DNA of 64,000 nucleotides from the NCBI GenBank assembly GCA_949318235.1, contig OX439129.1, forward strand, positions 6,824,228 to 6,888,227. The letters run 5' to 3'. Source of the stretch: Ecdyonurus torrentis. Its lineage: Eukaryota; Arthropoda; Insecta; Ephemeroptera; Heptageniidae. The notes under the pieces are model-generated. The model was not told where the DNA came from, searched no databases, and saw only the letters and a program-made list of their open reading frames with translations. Made by a program: the position numbers and the translations under genes. Each line of letters opens with the position of its first letter. Position 1 is the first letter of the stretch. This document shows positions 16,932 through 29,333 of this stretch, piece by piece.

Positions 16932-17322
16932 TGTATGATTTAAGGCTTACCAGACCTTAGGCTTAACCCGTTACCACACTTTTCTCCGCTCGACTACCAG
17001 ATCTGTGTGATTCGGACCACTGGAGTGTTGAAAACGTTATAATTCAATACTATTTGTTTAGTTTGTATGTTATATAATATACATATATAGATTTCTGATA
17101 AGAATGTTTTATAATATGCTGGAATATTTATTTTTTCGTAGGAGCAATTTTTCAAAGATCATAATTATACTATTATATTTATTGCATAAAATTGAACAAT
17201 TGAGGTTGATTCCTATTTGTAAGCATTTTTTTTTCAGTGTGTTTCCCATGTCTATGTTTGATTTAAAATTTAGTTTCGTATGCATGGCTACTTTTTATAA
17301 CATCATACTATTTGTATGACTT

Positions 17323-17372
<50 letters not shown>

Positions 17373-17950
17373 CCATACACATACCCACAACTCATGTGAA
17401 AATTTAAACAGAGCATATCAAGTTTTGGCAAACAAAAATTTTACTATGTACCAAAAATACACCAAAATGTCAGAGCAGAGTCCTGTCTGTTAAAGTATAT
17501 AGAATTGAATATTAAATGTCGCTTTTGTATGAGTATGTAATATATATGTATGTGTGTGTGTGACACAGTGCTTGTGAGTGAGGCCTAAAGCAGTTTCAAG
17601 CCTAAGGTGTTTTTATATCAAATTAACATCAATTCGTAAAGCCATTCACGTATTACACAAAAAAAAAAAAAAGTTTTTATATATTTTGTTACGTTTGATA
17701 GTTTAAAATAATACTAGTGAATAAATTGTATCTGTATTTTACTCTCTGTAAATTACGGTAATAATACAATCCTTAAGAATCCTAGTTTTCTTCTTTTGGC
17801 AATAGGACTTTTTGATTTAACTGCAATTATTAATTATATTTTTTTCTACTAATGAAGTTCTTCTGATATTATTCTGTTTCTTTTGTTTACTTTCTTTACC
17901 GCATATTTACATGATCTGCTCACTCATAAGAATGACACTTCAAGATATTA
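16932..17950. other. AT-rich spacer
   Basis: Contains a CT/CA microsatellite at about 17322-17369. No gene or repeat family recognised. Confidence 0.6.
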
Positions 17951-18255
17951 TAGGGTGTATGCGCATGACGTCATATTTAATGCACTTCGAGACCATACTG
18001 GAGTAGTAAACAACATTTCTCAGCAACGGGCAAACTTCGTTTCAGGTTATTTTCATTTGGAAATCGGTTAATTTTTTGTTATTGTTATTTTTCTTACATA
18101 CTTGAGATACTAATTCAACATATTTACAGCATCAACATGCTCTAAAAAATATTGCTTGTGTTTTTAAACTGGAAAAATGAGTTATTTTCCTATGCCACCC
18201 ATGTTATTGAGTGATCCAACATGGCGTTGACTTTATCATGAATACATACACCCTA
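17951..18255 (+). mobile_element. MITE family D, copy 1 (TA-type)
   Basis: Ends TAGGGTGTATGCGCATGACG and ATACATACACCCTA; the TA at each end is the likely target duplication. It contains TGACGTCA at 17966-17973, a ctcagcaacgggcaaac block, a tacttgagatactaattcaac block and an acatggcgttgactttat block. Other copies are at 19062, 37681 (split), 60843 and 61714. The TA target points to a Tc1/mariner-type helper (inference). Non-coding. Confidence 0.9.
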
Positions 18256-18510
18256 CAGACGGAAGGGAAAAGTCAAACAGTTTTTTTGCCAAAATATCAC
18301 AGTAATGACACTGACAAGTCCCATAACGGATGCAAAGATGTTCAGGATAAAAGTGGAAAACTAGGATTTGGAGGGAGGCTACTGTGGCCTAAAGATAAGG
18401 ACTTATGCCCCAGTATTCGCCTGGACTGATGAAGTGAAACCACAGATAACTTTCATCTTGGGCAGCCAACGAGAGATTCTCACATTTAATAAATTAATTT
18501 CGAACTCAAA
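18256..18510. other. Balanced-composition segment, unrecognised
   Basis: Sits between a D element and (CT)n, and has fewer AT runs than its surroundings. A short plus-strand frame here runs into the CT tract as Leu-Ser, which argues against a gene. It might be a fragment of a retroelement, but nothing diagnostic is visible. Confidence 0.3.
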
Positions 18511-18515
18511 AAATC

Positions 18516-18518
<3 letters not shown>

Positions 18519-18570
<52 letters not shown>
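18519..18570. repeat. (CT)n microsatellite
   Basis: About 26 perfect CT units between unique flanks. Confidence 0.95.
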
Positions 18571-18577
<7 letters not shown>

Positions 18578-19061
18578 TTTAATTTTAAGATCAAACGTAA
18601 TTGGAATATTATTTTTTTTAACTGCAGGCTGTCTATGTTTCAAGGCTCTGTGAATAAAAGCCTGTATTACTATTCCAATAATGACATTTCAAAAACGTCA
18701 TTTTATTACAAAAGCTGGTATGTATAACGACATCTGTATTGACATTTCATATTGTACTTATTTTTATTGACAGATCGTGCATGTTAACAAACTACATTCT
18801 TCCCTACCACATCAGACATCACATCATTATATCTGCATGCATAACAAACACTACTAATGATATTCTCTTATGTCAATTAACAAGCTATATATAAATGTTA
18901 AAAAATATTTACAGTGTATTCTAGTTATGTCAAGTGCATGTACTCAAATTTTTTTACGAATTTTTTTTTTTTATTGGCTTATGGCCATACAATGCAATCA
19001 GATGGAGATTTCAGAATTGACGCAAAATTATATCTAAATACATGTTATTTCCATATACCAA

Positions 19062-19366
19062 TAGGGTGTGTGCGCATGACGTCATTCTGAATGCTTTCTG
19101 ATGCTCTTCTTGAGCAATAAATAGCATTGCTCAGCATAGAACAAACGTAGTTTTTGATTATTTTTTCTTTGGAAAATTAGCAATTTTTTTGTTATTATTA
19201 TTTTTCTTGCATACTTGAAAAACTAATTCAACCTGTTAATAACATCAATGCTCTCAAAAATATTGCAAAAAATTTGTATACTGGCTAAATGAGCCTTTTT
19301 TCCATACTAGTCCATGTTATTTAGCGCTCACTTATGGCGTCGACTTTGACATGAATGAAACCACCA
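19062..19366 (+). mobile_element. MITE family D, copy 2 (right end decayed)
   Basis: Begins TAGGGTGTGTGCGCATGACG with the CRE at 19077-19084 and follows the family D block order. It ends tgaatgaaaccacc and lacks the final CTA, where a poly-T (about 19372-19387) follows. Only about 800 bp separate it from copy 1, in the same orientation. Confidence 0.85.
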
Positions 19367-19550
19367 GAATTCTTTTTTTTTTTTTTTAGTAAAAAGACTG
19401 TACTTAATTTTAAAATTAATTTTGTAATAAATGAAATATTTTGCATACTGTATGCAATCATCATAGTATGAATATCTACGTATTTCTACTTACTGTATAC
19501 TATAATTATGATACCAATAATACATCAGGCAAGAACCTGATTAGGTGTAA

Positions 19551-19876
19551 AATCAGCTACTGCACGATTTGACTAAACAATTGTAAAGAAAGAGAAAATC
19601 TGATATTTTGCACAGTGATACTTTAGGATGAGTTGTCTTCAAAAATTTAAAAAAAAAAGGTGCAGGGGTCACCATGCTAGATTTTGAATTATGAATATTT
19701 GAAGTTTTAGTCACATAGCCTATGCATGCTTATTTTAATAATAATTTTCTCTCTTTTCTGATGGTTATGGATTCTTAAAATTTAAGGATAGTTACTATTA
19801 ACTTTTAAATGGCATCATAAAATTTGGAATTTTTCTTTCAGATTTTGAGATACAAGCCATCTTAATACAACCCTTA
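19551..19876 (+). repeat. Dispersed repeat family I, copy 1
   Basis: Shares long blocks with 30950-31290 (same orientation) and 50823-51335 (opposite): aatcagctactgc, tttgactaaa, gtcaccatgctagattt, gaagttttagtc, aaatggcatcataaa and gagatacaagccat. No terminal inverted repeats are obvious and no coding frame is seen. It may be part of a larger element. Confidence 0.8.
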
Positions 19877-20453
19877 ATAAAAAATAAAATTAATAAAAAA
19901 AATGAAATTATTGTTATAAATTAAACACACTTTATCTGAAGCTTTAAAACTTAAATTAAGTTAAAACAAGAATTATAGGTAACATTTTCAAAATATATGT
20001 CAATAATATTGATTTCTAATGCAAAAGTAACACTTTGTTTGTACTTTATTTTTACTTCAAAATATATAAAAAACGCAATTTTCTTGTAACTTTTTTTTCC
20101 AAACTTATTTCTATGTGTCTCTTTTTCTTTTGTGAAAGAAGTTTCAATTTTCAAACCAACATCGCATACACAAGACTGGCTTTTTTTTTTTTTTTTTTTT
20201 TTTTTTTTTGTGAGCTGACGACTTACTTAGAATACACGATTACTTTTGTGTACAAAGTATCACACAAAATATAAGAACACGCAGTAGGAGCCACATTTGT
20301 ATATTGCATAATATACAGTATAATAAATCTTGCGTTCGGTAATATCAATGTTTGGAGGTAGTTGGTGTCACTTCATTCATTTCCTATGTTCAATGCTGTA
20401 ATTATTAATTGCGCAATTGGAACTGAACACTAAAAGCCAACTTGGACTTATAT

Positions 20454-20621
20454 TATTGACTAATATAGGAAAAACTGTTTTGAGGCCGACTTTAAGCGAT
20501 ATCGCTTACATCCGCTTCCGTTTCGATGTACTGCGCATGTGTAGTAAGTCGAAACGGAAGTGGATGTGAGGGAAATCGCTTATAGTTGGCTTCAAAACAT
20601 TTGTTTCTTTATCAGTCAATA
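20454..20621. mobile_element. MITE family E, copy 2
   Basis: Palindrome of about 168 bp. Arms contain ttttgaggccgacttta and catccgcttccgtttcga, mirrored by tcgaaacggaagtggatg on the right. The right end is TTATCAGTCAATA-like (here tatcagtcaata). The left arm has more mutations (tattgactaatataggaa) than copy 1. Confidence 0.8.
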
Positions 20622-20654
20622 TGTAATTTTTACTTTTAATTGATATATAAAAAT

Positions 20655-21165
20655 CTTAGTGTATAAAGCACGTAGAAAAAGTACTAGCAATGGTAGATAC
20701 ATGAGTCCTGTGAATAGCAATTTGTAAATATTAACCTGAAATTGGTGTTTATACAAAAAACGTAGAGTATATAATGTATAATGCACGTAGAAAAAGTACT
20801 AGCAATGGTAGATACATGAGTCCTGTGAATAGCAATTTGTAAATATTAACTTGAAAGTGGTGTTTATACCACAATGTGTCACTAGGTAAAATTACATCTG
20901 ATCTTCTTGAGACACGCCTGTATTGTAATATGACTTAATTATCTGCATTAAGTAAGGCGTTATTATAATTTACCAATACATGTTCCACACACACAAAAAT
21001 ACTACTTATGACAGGTACATGAATCCTGTATAGGTATACAGTTTAATTTGGAACAGGTAGTTATAAACTACAATACCACTTAATCTAAGTGAGTCATACT
21101 TTTATTGTAGCATATTGCACCTGCATTAGGTATTATTGTAGTATAATAATACCTGCTCTAGACTA
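20655..21165 (+). repeat. Local tandem repeat, about 115 bp unit plus diverged unit
   Basis: Two nearly identical copies of cacgtagaaaaagtactagc start near 20669 and 20784 (period 115 bp) and continue through atacatgagtcctgtgaata. A third, diverged unit starts near 20993 (tactacttatgacaggtaca, then tgaatcctgtatagg) and extends through a second shared block (tgcattaagtaaggcg versus tgcattaggtatt). This is local duplication, not a dispersed family. Confidence 0.75.
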
Positions 21166-21410
21166 GGTTATATGTTATATGTCTTCATATTGCATGCTTA
21201 CTAATGAAAACACTAATAATATTAATATGAAATTTTTTAAACTCTAAAATGTCATAATTTCATGTTTTACGTTTTTGAACTTTTAGTTAAAAAGTCTTTT
21301 AGTTAAAAAAAAAAAAAAATGGGGGTAGACAGGCGTTGAACTTATAGAAGCTTAATAATTTCAAATTGTAAATAACTACCCTGCAAATAATGTGACACAT
21401 TACTTAATAA
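21166..21410. other. AT-rich spacer
   Basis: No feature recognised apart from a short poly-A near 21306-21319. Confidence 0.5.
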
Positions 21411-21954
21411 TAGACAACTTGCATGCCGTTTTTTTATGGTCTTAAAAAATTCTTTAGGGAAAATAAATAATATTGGTGCATATAAAACTTCTTTAAAAAT
21501 GCTCCTTCATATTTAAAATAATTTCTGAAATTCAAATTTTATTTGAAGTAAAGACGGTGGTCATTACGCCGAAAGACGGTTCGCGTTTCTTTTGCTTTTT
21601 AATTGTTGAAATCGTTCAAGCAAGTTCGCAGCAACTGAAGAATTTTTTTCAACGGCCGAATTTTTTTGAAAAATCTGCATTTTCTCCAACAGAGCTGTTT
21701 AAAAAATCGGCCGTTGAAAAAAATTCTTCAGTTGCTGCGAACTCGTTTGAACGATTTCAACAATTAAAAAGCAAAAGAAACGCGAACCGTCTTTCGGCGT
21801 AATGGCCACCGTCTTTACTTCAAATAAAATTTGAATTTCAAAAAATATTTTAAATATGAAGGAGCATTTTTTAAGAAGTTTTATATGCACCAATATTATT
21901 TATTTTTCCTAACGAATTTTTTAAGACCATAAAAAACGGCATGCAAGTTGTCTA
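21411..21954. mobile_element. Near-perfect 544 bp palindrome (foldback MITE)
   Basis: The ends TAGACAACTTGCATGCCG and CGGCATGCAAGTTGTCTA are inverted, with TA on each side as likely target duplication. Arms of about 250 bp pair with very few mismatches around a loop near 21660-21705. Matching arm blocks include gacggttcgcgtttcttttg versus caaaagaaacgcgaaccgtc, and aattcttcagttgctgcgaa versus ttcgcagcaactgaagaatt. The high arm identity suggests recent insertion or ongoing arm conversion. Reading frames on both strands are mirror images from the palindrome, not genes. Confidence 0.85.
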
Positions 21955-22001
21955 GTGTTTCAAAACTACCCATATGTTGATTAAAATTTCCAAGAGTATC
22001 T

Positions 22002-22039
<38 letters not shown>

Positions 22040-22577
22040 GACCGTTAAATTTTTACAAAGAAAAATTATTAAAGAGCTCAAAAATTTGTGTAGAGAAGAA
22101 TGAAAATATTATTTTCTCAAGTTATACAAGATTCACGATTATCATGATGATACGTCTGCTTCTGAAAATTCGACACACGTGTATCGAAGTCACGTGGCTT
22201 CACTGAAATTGCTTCTCTCCTTTCTCTGTATATTTCGCGACACCCTCCAGGGAAACCAACAAGAATAAAAAAACAAACACATTCGCTATGAATTTCTTTT
22301 CTCTCTTTCTCCCTCTCTCTTTTTCTTTCGTCATACAAAAAAAAAAATCTAAAAGATGAAGAAAATGAAGTTCATTCGAGATCTCTACAACATCATCTCT
22401 GTAAGTTTTTCAAACACGTTTATACTTTGAATTTGCATTAGATAATATACAATATAAAATATCATACAGATTTTTACTGCTTAAAATTCAATAGAGGTAA
22501 AAGATATAAAAATTTAAAATAAACGATTTTTTTTTGTACTTGTTGTAGTTGTTTTTTGTTGTCAATTTTACGAGCTT

Positions 22578-22578
<1 letters not shown>

Positions 22579-22654
<76 letters not shown>
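22579..22654. repeat. (GA)n microsatellite
   Basis: About 37 perfect GA units. Confidence 0.95.
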
Positions 22655-22659
<5 letters not shown>

Positions 22660-23201
22660 TACAAAGTGATAAGGGAATGATTGTAACGATTTTATAGGAA
22701 ATAGAATTGTAAATTTTTCATCAGTCCTATGATTGTTTTTTTTTCTCTCTCTCTCTCGCTTTCACTCGCTAAACTTGCGATTTTATTCTAAATTGCTGCC
22801 ATTGACAGTTTGTTTACATTTATTTTATTTTTATTTTTCAATTTAAAATTTTAGAGAAAAAGTAATTTTTAAATCGGAAGTAAAAACATGACTTTTTACA
22901 TTTGAAATAAATTATGTATGTAACAAATAAATAAAATGAGAATTTATGTCGCTTTTTTATCATATTCAAATATATATAAAATGAAAAAATATCAATTGAT
23001 TTTTCATCACAAGATATTTTATAAGTATGAAAGATTTCATTTTGTAGAAAGAAAAAAATTGTACTTGCATAGAGATCAAATACAGCAGCTAGAGCAGTGC
23101 AAGAATTAATTGAGCCATTCCTGAAACTGCATTTAAATAAGTATTTCATGAAAAATTCTTCATAAAAATAATACTTCAGTTTATGGTATATACCGTCTTA
23201 C

Positions 23202-23290
23202 AGTGGCGGATTGAGCGCCGAGATTTCGATATTATCTCGAAGGGCCGCGGCTAAAGAGGGCCGTCGGGCCGTCTTCGCAGCAACTGGCAA

Positions 23291-23313
<23 letters not shown>
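23202..23313 (+). mobile_element. GC-rich element end with poly-A (uncertain)
   Basis: A sharp GC-rich island begins CAGTGGCGGATTGAGCGCC, a start resembling hAT transposon termini. It continues through gggccgcggc and gggccgtcgggccg blocks and ends in a 25-base poly-A at 23289-23313. The poly-A could instead make it a truncated retroposed sequence. No partner inverted end (TCCGCCACTG) was found in the window, so the class is open. Confidence 0.35.
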
Positions 23314-23321
<8 letters not shown>

Positions 23322-23643
23322 GAAAAAAGCAGGAAGGAAAGGAAGGAAATTTTTGAATCTTATATATAGTTTAGATATTGATATAATTTTAATAAGATCT
23401 TATTGTGCGATGGCTGATCCTACAATATAAAGGTTGTAAATAAAAGTTTTAAATAGAAATAAATTAATCTTAACCCAATGTCTCATGACGGACTTTCAGA
23501 ATTCTTGTCAGTTTTTTTTTTCTCAAAAGATGATGCACTTTGACAAAGCAATATTCATACAAACAATTTGATATCACAGGTTACTAGTCATCTCAAAGAA
23601 ATATATAATATTATATTACACACGAATATTTTCTATTCTAGCC

Positions 23644-23682
<39 letters not shown>

Positions 23683-25183
23683 TTCTAAAGTAAATGATTG
23701 TAATTTTTACTTAAAATTAGCTAGCCACGCCCCCTGAAGTTCATAATATAAATATAAAATATACAATTTCATGGGAATAGAAAACAGCGTGATTTTTTTT
23801 ATTAAGCATGCATATGATTGTGCATGATTACAATTGTTAAAAAATAATAAAATTAATAACTGTATTTAAAATCAATACATATTTATGTATTTCATTTTAT
23901 ATAAATATATAATGAATAATTTTTTTATGTAAAATAATTTTAATTTATTTAAATGTCAGTATAGTTCAGCTGGTAATTGACAATTGTATAAAAAACGTAT
24001 TGTATGAATTAAAAACTGTAATATTTCTGTTATATAGTTTTACATTATTAACATAGGATTATTAAGCATGAAAATGATTTTTCGTCCCCTGACAGCTACT
24101 TTGGGTGCTTTGTGTTCGACTGTGCTCAATTGATGACAATTTTTTAATTATCTGTTTGTTGTTATTGATCCCTCCCTTTAAAATTTTCTATTAAGGGTGT
24201 GCCAAAACGATATAAAGCCTATACCAATAACATTGCACCTTTATTCCATCATAACTTGGTAACTAATTACTCGATATTATTGAAATTTACACCAAAAGTG
24301 TAACAAAAAAATAAGCGATGCGACGAAAAAAAAATAAAATTTATTTTCCAAATATTTGAGCAAAATATTTTTAATAGAAGAACGCCTGTAAAGTAGGCAG
24401 CCAGAAATACAAGGCCAAGCAAAATATTTTTCTCCCTTCTCTCGCCACTTCCTGTCGCTCGAGCAGTGAGAGCCGTCGTCGAGTCAGTATTATATTTTCT
24501 TGCAAAATGTTGTCTGTTTGGTTTTGTCACATTTTGTTCTCTTTCACAAAATTAAAATTTCATTCTTTCTCGCGTCGTGTGCTGCTTTGTTGAATATGTA
24601 ATTCTGAATTTGGTTATTACTGCTACTTTTTTTTTTACAAAATAAATAAATCTTATACTTGTAAATTTATTCTTGTAGAATAAAACACGGAAAAAGTTTA
24701 CCTATTGCATGCTGCATTTGTGTATCATAAATCATAATATATAATAATATATTATGTATAGCATTTCATTCATAATAAAATAAATTCAGTAATTACTGAT
24801 ATTCTTTAATTTTTGACAAGATTTTTTTTTTTTTTTTTTTTTTACTTTTCTTTACAAGTGCTTTTTTTTATTTTTTTGTATAAAACATGGAAAGTATATA
24901 AACTACGTTTGCGCGCATTACGTCATATTGTGCTGCATTTATGTCCGGATGTACAGCAATAATAGAATATTCAACATTTAGATTTATATAAGTTTTATTT
25001 TGACATTTTGATTCATAAAATTTAAGTTTTCTCTCTCTCTCTCTCTCTCTCTCTCATGCGATTGCTTTACTAAATATATTATATTCTAAATTCAGTGATG
25101 ACACTGAAACAGTTTATTTGGCTATAGTCGCTACAGGCAATAATGTGACTCAATTTTTTTAGATTGATTGTTTGATTGTGTGT

Positions 25184-25186
<3 letters not shown>

Positions 25187-25257
<71 letters not shown>

Positions 25258-25258
25258 G
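25187..25258. repeat. (GA)n microsatellite
   Basis: About 30 GA units with one CA interruption near the end, within the module array. Confidence 0.95.
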
Positions 25259-25524
25259 TATTCTCCATTTATTATTTTATTTTGATACATTATTTTTCTG
25301 TTAGTTTTCGCTTTCTTATATTGTTGCGATCATAAAACACGGAAAGTAAAAATTTTAATTTATACTTTCCGTGTAAATATATTACGTAATATATTACGTA
25401 ATTACGTAATATGCGTTATTATTTGTGCTGCATTTATGTCATTATAATAGCAATAATAATAACATTCAAAATCTTTATTATTTTTATATTCAATTTTAGT
25501 TATACATTTTCTTTCATAAAATTA

Positions 25525-25561
<37 letters not shown>

Positions 25562-25823
25562 AGTATAAGGATTGAAGAAGTCGACAAGAAGACGATACAG
25601 CGTGTAACATGTTTGCTGCGATAGTCGAGCGGAGGGTAGTAATATTTTATTATACGCTCGCCGTTCATTTCCTGGATAGAGGGACAGTCACAATAAAAGA
25701 GCCTTTGATTTGCAAAAATATTTTTATGTTTCTTATTTATTAGAATAACAGGAAAAAAAAACAAAAAAAAAAAACAGATGTTCTTCAAAGCTCCGGCCTG
25801 CTTATTAAATATATGTTCCCCCT

Positions 25824-25948
<125 letters not shown>

Positions 25949-26595
25949 AAAAAATCGAGTCTTTTTATTTTCTTGTCAAAAAAGTGTATTAGTTACTACA
26001 AATTGCATTTAGAATTACATATTTATATTTATATAGTAAATCAAGTGCACGCATACTAAACACGAGATAGAGAGAGAGAGAGAAATCGTAGTTTTATATG
26101 AAACAAAATTTACAAAATAAAACTTGGATACAAATTATCTACATTTTGGATGTTATTATTTATTTCTTATGACATAAATAAATATCAGGTGATTTACACA
26201 TTCCGTGTTTTATTCAACAAGAAAAAAATAGTAAACAGAAATGCAAATTATTAAAAATACATAATAATAAAAATAAATTAAAAATACCATGTATCTCTCT
26301 CTCTCTCGCAATGCATAAAAAAAATGAGAAATCAAATTTCTTGTCAAGTAACGTGTCCATATCAGTTATTATCACTGAATTAGAATTATATTTATTTTAT
26401 AATATAGCAGGTGCGTGCGATGTGAGAGCTGAGAGAGACCGAGAGAGAGAAAGAGAGTGTGGAATAAAATTTTAACTTTATAAATCATGGAACAAAACTT
26501 GACAAAATCAAACATACAAAATTCTGCAAGAAAATAATACTGAGTGAGACGGCTGGTTCTCACTGCACGTGTGACAGGAAGTGGCGAGGGTTGGG

Positions 26596-26956
26596 GAAGA
26601 AATGGTTTTCCTGACTCTCTATAGCTGTCACTTTGATTAGGAAAACAATCACTCGGACAACCAACATGACTAAATAATAATTATAATAATTTCGATTTTT
26701 TTTCGGTGGGTAGATACGATTACGCTGATAACAATGATGTAAAAATAAATTCAAAAAAGTTGGTACATGGACGACACTGTTGGAAAAACGAAACGCCATA
26801 AGGTTTATAAGGAAGACAAGTAACGCCATCCATTGATTTAGTTTGGCGGATTTCATTTATGTACATCGTTAACCAAGAAAAAAAGGCATACTGGGAGAAA
26901 TTACAATAAATTTAATAAAAAAATAATTTTCAGTAATATGGTAATACTTAATATTT
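26596..26956. other. Spacer
   Basis: No recognised feature. A minus-strand frame (26560-26856) starts within balanced sequence but shows no recognisable motif. Confidence 0.4.
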
Positions 26957-27102
26957 GGGCTTAAAGTAAGCCGGAGATATCCGGAGCTGAGCTCCGGTAA
27001 AATTTTGAAAATTTAACATTGCGCTTATGGGAGCTCCGGATCTGTCTTGAGTTTTTTTTAACATTGATAGCTCCGGCAAAAGAATTTTTCTATTTTAAGC
27101 CC
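26957..27102. mobile_element. Short inverted-repeat element (hAT-like candidate)
   Basis: The ends GGGCTTAAAGTA and TATTTTAAGCCC are imperfect inverted repeats. The interior repeats GCTCCGG and CCGGAGC on both strands (gccggagatatccggagctg, gagctccggatc, tagctccggc). No clear target duplication and no second copy in the window. Confidence 0.4.
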
Positions 27103-27118
27103 TATATATATTATACTG

Positions 27119-27338
27119 TATAAACGCAATAATTATAAAAACTCATTTTTAGCACAATTTGTATAATACGTAATGCATAATCGATATTCCATACTTTATA
27201 ATCACTACGTTACATGATGATAATACATAAATATTATATTGCACAGCATACTTATTTATGTTGTTGTAATTTAGTATCACTTATACACTAAAATAATATA
27301 TAAATATATCATAAATTACGTTATTTATCTTTTCGTGC
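27119..27338 (+). mobile_element. MITE family H, copy 3
   Basis: Aligns with the other H copies: cgcaataattat, a tttttagcacaatttgtata block, the GCATAA-type interior, and cataaattacgttatttatc before ttttcgtgc. Moderately diverged. Confidence 0.65.
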
Positions 27339-27886
27339 ATGTATTCACCGCATTTTCTATTAATGCATGTAATATATTCAAATTGAAGTGAATGAATAAA
27401 ACTTATGAATATTTTTATAAACTAATTTAAATAATTATAAAATAGCTGTATATATATTATAATATACTATTACATCATATTAAATCTGCATAGGTTTTTT
27501 TTAAAAAATAACAAATCAATACAACGTCAATCAGGCTACATATTATTTTTTATCGTCATTATAAAGTTCTTTTTTTTTTGTATTTAATTATTTAATAATG
27601 TCAATTATAAAATTACTTTATAGTTCAACTTTTAAATAAATTAAAATAATAAAATTATAAAAAAGTTATTATTTATTTAAATTGAAAATATAATTATGTA
27701 TTGCTTTTAAAAACTAATTATATTTTATTATACTAATGTTGATGAGCGGTTTTTTTTCTCTCCCCATTCTATAGTATATTAGATCTCAAAACAATTTGAT
27801 TAATTGTAATATTGCAAAGTAATTTTGCCACTAATTAAATTTGTAATCATTGCTTATTAGATTTTATATTTTCAGTTTTAAATTTG
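27339..27886. other. AT-rich spacer
   Basis: Very AT-rich, with no feature recognised. Confidence 0.6.
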
Positions 27887-28122
27887 TTAAAGGCGTAGAA
27901 CAAGTTAAACAAAAAACTTGTCTAATATCCCAACATACCTGAATATCAACGTTGATTTGCCCGGTGTCATTGATTTCTAATTTATTTTACATTCACAAAA
28001 TACAGATGCGTATAATGACGTCACAGCTCGCTTAATATTCTGTTAATTGTAAATAATGACTAGACCAGTAAAAAAAAAAATTTAATGCTACTACAAACTG
28101 CCTGGGTCAATAAAATGTCTTA

Positions 28123-28153
<31 letters not shown>

Positions 28154-28327
28154 TTTGCGATCGTGTTAAGCAAGCAAATAGTGACACCATTGTCCACATA
28201 CGTCATTTTTTAAATAGAAAATAAATCAGAAATCAATGACTTCGGCCAAATCAACGCTGATAATTAGGTGTTAGGATATTACCTATCATTAGACAAATTT
28301 TGTGTTCAACATGTTCTATGCCTTTAA
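27887..28327. mobile_element. MITE family G, copy 1 (TTAA)
   Basis: TTAA at both ends, with TTAAAGGCGTAGAACAAG at the left and a mirrored gttctatgcctttaa at the right. The arms contain tatcaacgttgatttg and attgatttctaatttatttt, mirrored on the right as aaatcagaaatcaatga. CRE TGACGTCA lies at 28016-28023. The centre holds a poly-T near 28138-28156. The other copy is at 59884. Non-coding. Confidence 0.8.
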
Positions 28328-28721
28328 AGAAACAAGCAAGGTCAGAAGGGGTTGATGGTAGCTACCCCCCCCCCCCTCTTCAAAATTGGTCAAAATACGT
28401 ACTGTTCTATCCGACACCACCCTTCTTGATTTAAATTGCGTGATACACACTCCCCCAACCCCTGAAAACACGTAGTATTAAATTACATCTTTGTTGTTCT
28501 TATTTTAATTAAAATTTTCAACTTATAGCTTAACATCCGACATTGACTTTATTGTAAAATAAAGTTACCATTTATGTTCAACTTTTTTATAATAACTTTA
28601 TTTGAAAATGTGCGGGTTGTATCGACATGTGGGATATTTGTTTGGAGAAAACTTTTGAAACACGCACAGTACTGCATAGCTGACTGCGTATAGTACGTAT
28701 ATTATGGTAGGTAAATTAATA
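28328..28721. other. Spacer with C-rich tracts
   Basis: Contains a C run near 28366-28377. No gene or repeat recognised. Confidence 0.5.
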
Positions 28722-29066
28722 TTAAAGCCATAAACTTCATAAAACAACATGTGCTTTTTAATGAATAAACACGAAATAGGATCTTCAAAACTGATGACAA
28801 TTTTTACCACAATGTCAATGTAGCCCCACGAGAGAGCGTGAAAATACTGTAAAGTATGCAAATTGTGTGACTATTCATGTTTCTGACGTCAGAAACATGC
28901 AAAAATTAGAAGAAAAAATGTTGTGCTGGTTGTATAAATCGAAATTTTGTGATCACTGCTACGGGGCTACAGTTGTGTTTTGAGACAAACTAAAGTTATT
29001 TATGTAAGTCTTATTAAGTGTTTTGTGATATAAATGCATAAGTTTTCTTCTGATCTATTCCTTTAT
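28722..29066 (-). mobile_element. MITE family B, copy 4
   Basis: Left TTAAAGCCATAAACTTC; the right end gatctattcctttata has lost its exact TTAA. CRE TGACGTCA lies at 28884-28891. All family B blocks are present in reverse order. Confidence 0.88.
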
Positions 29067-29290
29067 AAGGCATTAGCTAAAGTAAGTATTTAGGAGTACA
29101 TACTCTTATAATAATATATTTTGCCATTCAAAAAATACCACTAAATTTTCAATGTTTTTTTAATGAGAAAAACATGCACTGCATTTAAAAACTGTAAACT
29201 GCATTAAAATGGTAAATTTGAGGAACTCTCTATATGCATTAGAATTTAATATATATAAACATGAATGTTTCCAGACAATGTTTAGATCAG

Positions 29291-29330
<40 letters not shown>
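29291..29330. repeat. (TA)n at left border of foldback element
   Basis: About 20 AT units directly outside the left arm. The right arm abuts a longer TA tract. Confidence 0.9.

Positions 29331-29333
<3 letters not shown>

Larger units (their letters stand above)
21955..24430. other. AT-rich spacer
   Basis: Includes poly-T at about 22001-22037, (GA)n at 22581-22654 and poly-T at 23650-23679. The segment 22120-22340 has better composition, but its minus-strand frame is mostly charged low complexity (Arg/Glu). No gene recognised. Confidence 0.6.

Noticed and set aside
21557..21893. Two similar proteins on opposite strands (sharing KDGSRFFCFLIVEIVQ)
   Set aside because: They are the two arms of the palindrome at 21411-21954 read in opposite directions, not a duplicated gene.
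24267..24530. Minus-strand frame with one hydrophobic segment
   Set aside because: Its first part is the outer arm of the inverted module array and the rest is AT-rich translation; no recognisable protein.
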